Part shown: positions 62,798 to 64,000 of the stretch, piece after piece
How positions within the stretch are numbered: position 1 is the stretch's first letter
How the letters are laid out: each line of letters opens with the position of its first letter
Assembly (NCBI GenBank): GCA_963712065.1
Contig: CAVQGM010000002.1
Coordinates: 1,426,001-1,490,000 of the forward strand
Length of the DNA: 64,000 bases
Source: CAVQGM01 sp963712065
GTDB taxonomy: Bacteria > Actinomycetota > Acidimicrobiia > Acidimicrobiales > Acidimicrobilacustridaceae
Reading direction: 5' to 3'
Made by a program: the position numbers and the translations under genes
Notes under the pieces: model-generated
Seen by the model: only the letters and a program-made list of their open reading frames with translations
Database searches by the model: none
Told to the model about the DNA's origin: nothing

Positions 62798-64000
62798 TCA
62801 GACCGCCACGGCGGACGCGCGGCGCCGGCCGAAGCGGAAGCCGGCCCGCAGGCACCGGGCGACGACGTGCTGGACGGTGAGGATGAGGATGATCAGGTCG
62901 AGGCTCAGCGTCCAGTTCTCGATGTAGAACAGGTCGAGCCGGCGGTAGGCGGTGAACGAGGGGTTGTCGCGGGCCTCGACCTGCCACAGCCCGGTGATCC
63001 CCGGGCGCACCCGGTTGCGCTCGAGCAGCTCCTCGTCGAACTCCTCGACCTCGCTCGGCAGGGCCGGTCGGGGGCCCACGAGGGCCATGTCGCCCCAGAT
63101 GACGTTCAGCAGCTGCGGGAGCTCGTCGATGCTGGACGCCCGCAGGAATCGGCCGACCTTGGTCACCCGGGGGTCGTCGGCCGCCTTGAAGAGCGGACCC
63201 GAGCGGGCGTTCTCGCTTCCCGCCACGGGCGGGATCCGGTCGGCGTCGACGACCATGGTGCGCAGCTTGAGGAAGCCGAACAGCCGGCCGTCGCGACCGA
63301 CCCGCGGCTGCCAGTAGAACACCGGTCCGCCGTCGTGCAGCTTGATGGCCAGCGCCGCCAGCAGCAGCACCGGGGCCGTGAGCACGAGGGCGATCGGTGC
63401 CACGACCAGGTCGAGGGCCCGCTTGGCGACCAGCTGGTAGGGCCGCAGGCTCACCTCTTCGAGGTAGAAGAGCGGCTCGTGGGCGATGGCCACCGGTCGG
63501 AGCCGCCGGTGGTCGATGCCCCACATGCCCCCCGAGAGGTGCACGTGCACCTTGGCGGCGGCGAGGCCGCGCACGACCGTGCGGCGCGCCGGATCGTGCA
63601 GCCACTCGGACGTCGCGAACACCCCGTTGGCGCCGACCTCGGCGAGGGCGCCGGGCACGTCGGTGGTCTCGCCCAGCCAGGGCAGCGCCGGTGCCGGCTC
63701 GGCCGGGACCGGGCCGACGAGCCCGACGATGCGGTAGCCGAGCTCGGGGTGGTCACCGATGAGCGACGCCAGCGCCACCGCCTCGGGCCCGGTGCCGAGG
63801 ATGACCGTCGACCGGCAGTAGTGGCCCTCGCGCCGCCGGGACCGCACCCAGTCGTCGAACGCGCTCCTGCCCACGACGAGCAGCAACAGGACCGCCACCC
63901 CGAAGACGAGCGCCTCGGCGACCCGGAGCGGGTCGTCGAAGGTCGCGTAGCCGAGGTACAGGGCCAGCGAGCTGATGATCGCCACCGGCACCAGCCGGGC
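62798..64000 (-). CDS. Polyprenyl-phosphate sugar-1-phosphate transferase (WbaP/WcaJ-like), partial
   Basis: At least 400 residues; the N-terminus lies beyond the right edge. The visible part has membrane helices (AIISSLALYLGYATFDD, LVFGVAVLLLLVVGRSAF), a CoA-binding-like domain (STVILGTGPEAVALASLIGD, YRIVGLVGPVPAEPAP), a further helix (DLVVAPIALVLTAPVLLLAA) and the catalytic bacterial sugar transferase domain: KLHDGGPVFYWQPRVGRDGR, FGFLKLRTMVVDADRI, FLRASSIDELPQLLNVIWGD, MALVGPRPALPSEVEEF, RVRPGITGLWQVEARDNPSF, RRLDLFYIENWTLSLDLIIL. It starts repeat-unit assembly by moving a sugar phosphate to undecaprenyl phosphate, so this locus probably begins here. Confidence 0.92.
   Translation of the reverse strand, partial: ARLVPVAIISSLALYLGYATFDDPLRVAEALVFGVAVLLLLVVGRSAFDDWVRSRRREGHYCRSTVILGTGPEAVALASLIGDHPELGYRIVGLVGPVPAEPAPALPWLGETTDVPGALAEVGANGVFATSEWLHDPARRTVVRGLAAAKVHVHLSGGMWGIDHRRLRPVAIAHEPLFYLEEVSLRPYQLVAKRALDLVVAPIALVLTAPVLLLAALAIKLHDGGPVFYWQPRVGRDGRLFGFLKLRTMVVDADRIPPVAGSENARSGPLFKAADDPRVTKVGRFLRASSIDELPQLLNVIWGDMALVGPRPALPSEVEEFDEELLERNRVRPGITGLWQVEARDNPSFTAYRRLDLFYIENWTLSLDLIILILTVQHVVARCLRAGFRFGRRRASAVAV

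Noticed and set aside
1..64000. CRISPR array, tRNA, rRNA, transposase or integrase genes
   Set aside because: No regularly spaced repeats, no tRNA T-loop patterns in intergenic gaps and no transposase or recombinase motifs in any frame were seen.

Overview
High-GC (roughly 70% by eye) actinobacterial DNA. The F420 genes cofD-cofE, dense GTGA/ATGA gene overlaps, TANNNT promoter elements placed 6-9 nt before start codons, an LPRTG surface protein, LCP and DUF4012 proteins all fit Actinobacteria. The mix (stand-alone CofE without the fused nitroreductase domain of mycobacterial FbiB, biotin carboxylase next to a monofunctional BirA, very large surface-glycan locus) suggests class Acidimicrobiia, but this is an inference and no 16S or tRNA gene lies in the window.

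The window is dominated by cell-surface polysaccharide synthesis, in three blocks. Block A (1-13.4 kb): GDP-fucose genes (gmd fragment, fcl), F420 genes cofD-cofE, a nucleotide-sugar epimerase and a GDP-mannose-pyrophosphorylase-like enzyme, three GT4 glycosyltransferases, UDP-xylose synthesis (ugd-uxs) and an LCP ligase. A housekeeping island (13.4-20 kb) carries an acyl-CoA dehydrogenase, pabB/pabC, an SRPBCC protein, birA and the biotin carboxylase/BCCP subunit. Block B (20-53 kb): an LPRTG protein, a DUF4012 protein, a coiled-coil protein, a GT-C-like membrane protein, a Wzx-type flippase, an FkbM methyltransferase fused to a long beta-rich tail, a secreted repeat protein, a malectin/beta-helix protein, several glycosyltransferases, a Wzy-type polymerase, two polytopic membrane proteins, an AsnB-like amidotransferase, a Wzz-like protein and an acyltransferase. 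Block C (53-64 kb): PIG-L deacetylase, two epimerases, two GT4 enzymes, three related C-methyltransferases, RfbF (CDP-glucose) and the initiating polyprenyl-phosphate sugar transferase cut by the right edge.

Taken together there is an initiating transferase (62.8 kb), sugar-nucleotide makers (GDP-mannose/fucose, UDP-glucuronate/xylose, CDP-glucose), about ten glycosyltransferases, decoration enzymes (methyl-, acyl-, amido-, deacetylation), Wzx, Wzy, Wzz and an LCP attachment enzyme: a nearly complete Wzx/Wzy-type pathway.

Two caveats. Many genes carry single-base frameshifts, most densely at 0-2 kb, 5-6 kb, 37.4-40.5 kb and 46.9-48.7 kb, while 6.2-25 kb is clean; indels in otherwise conserved proteins look more like assembly error than decay. 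Where a gene is marked frameshifted, the span is given as one gene and the product is read across frames. Beyond gene content, the strongest structural signal is a recurrent leaderless promoter pattern, including cases where the TAG stop codon of one gene begins the -10 element of the next, and divergent gene pairs whose -10 elements overlap.
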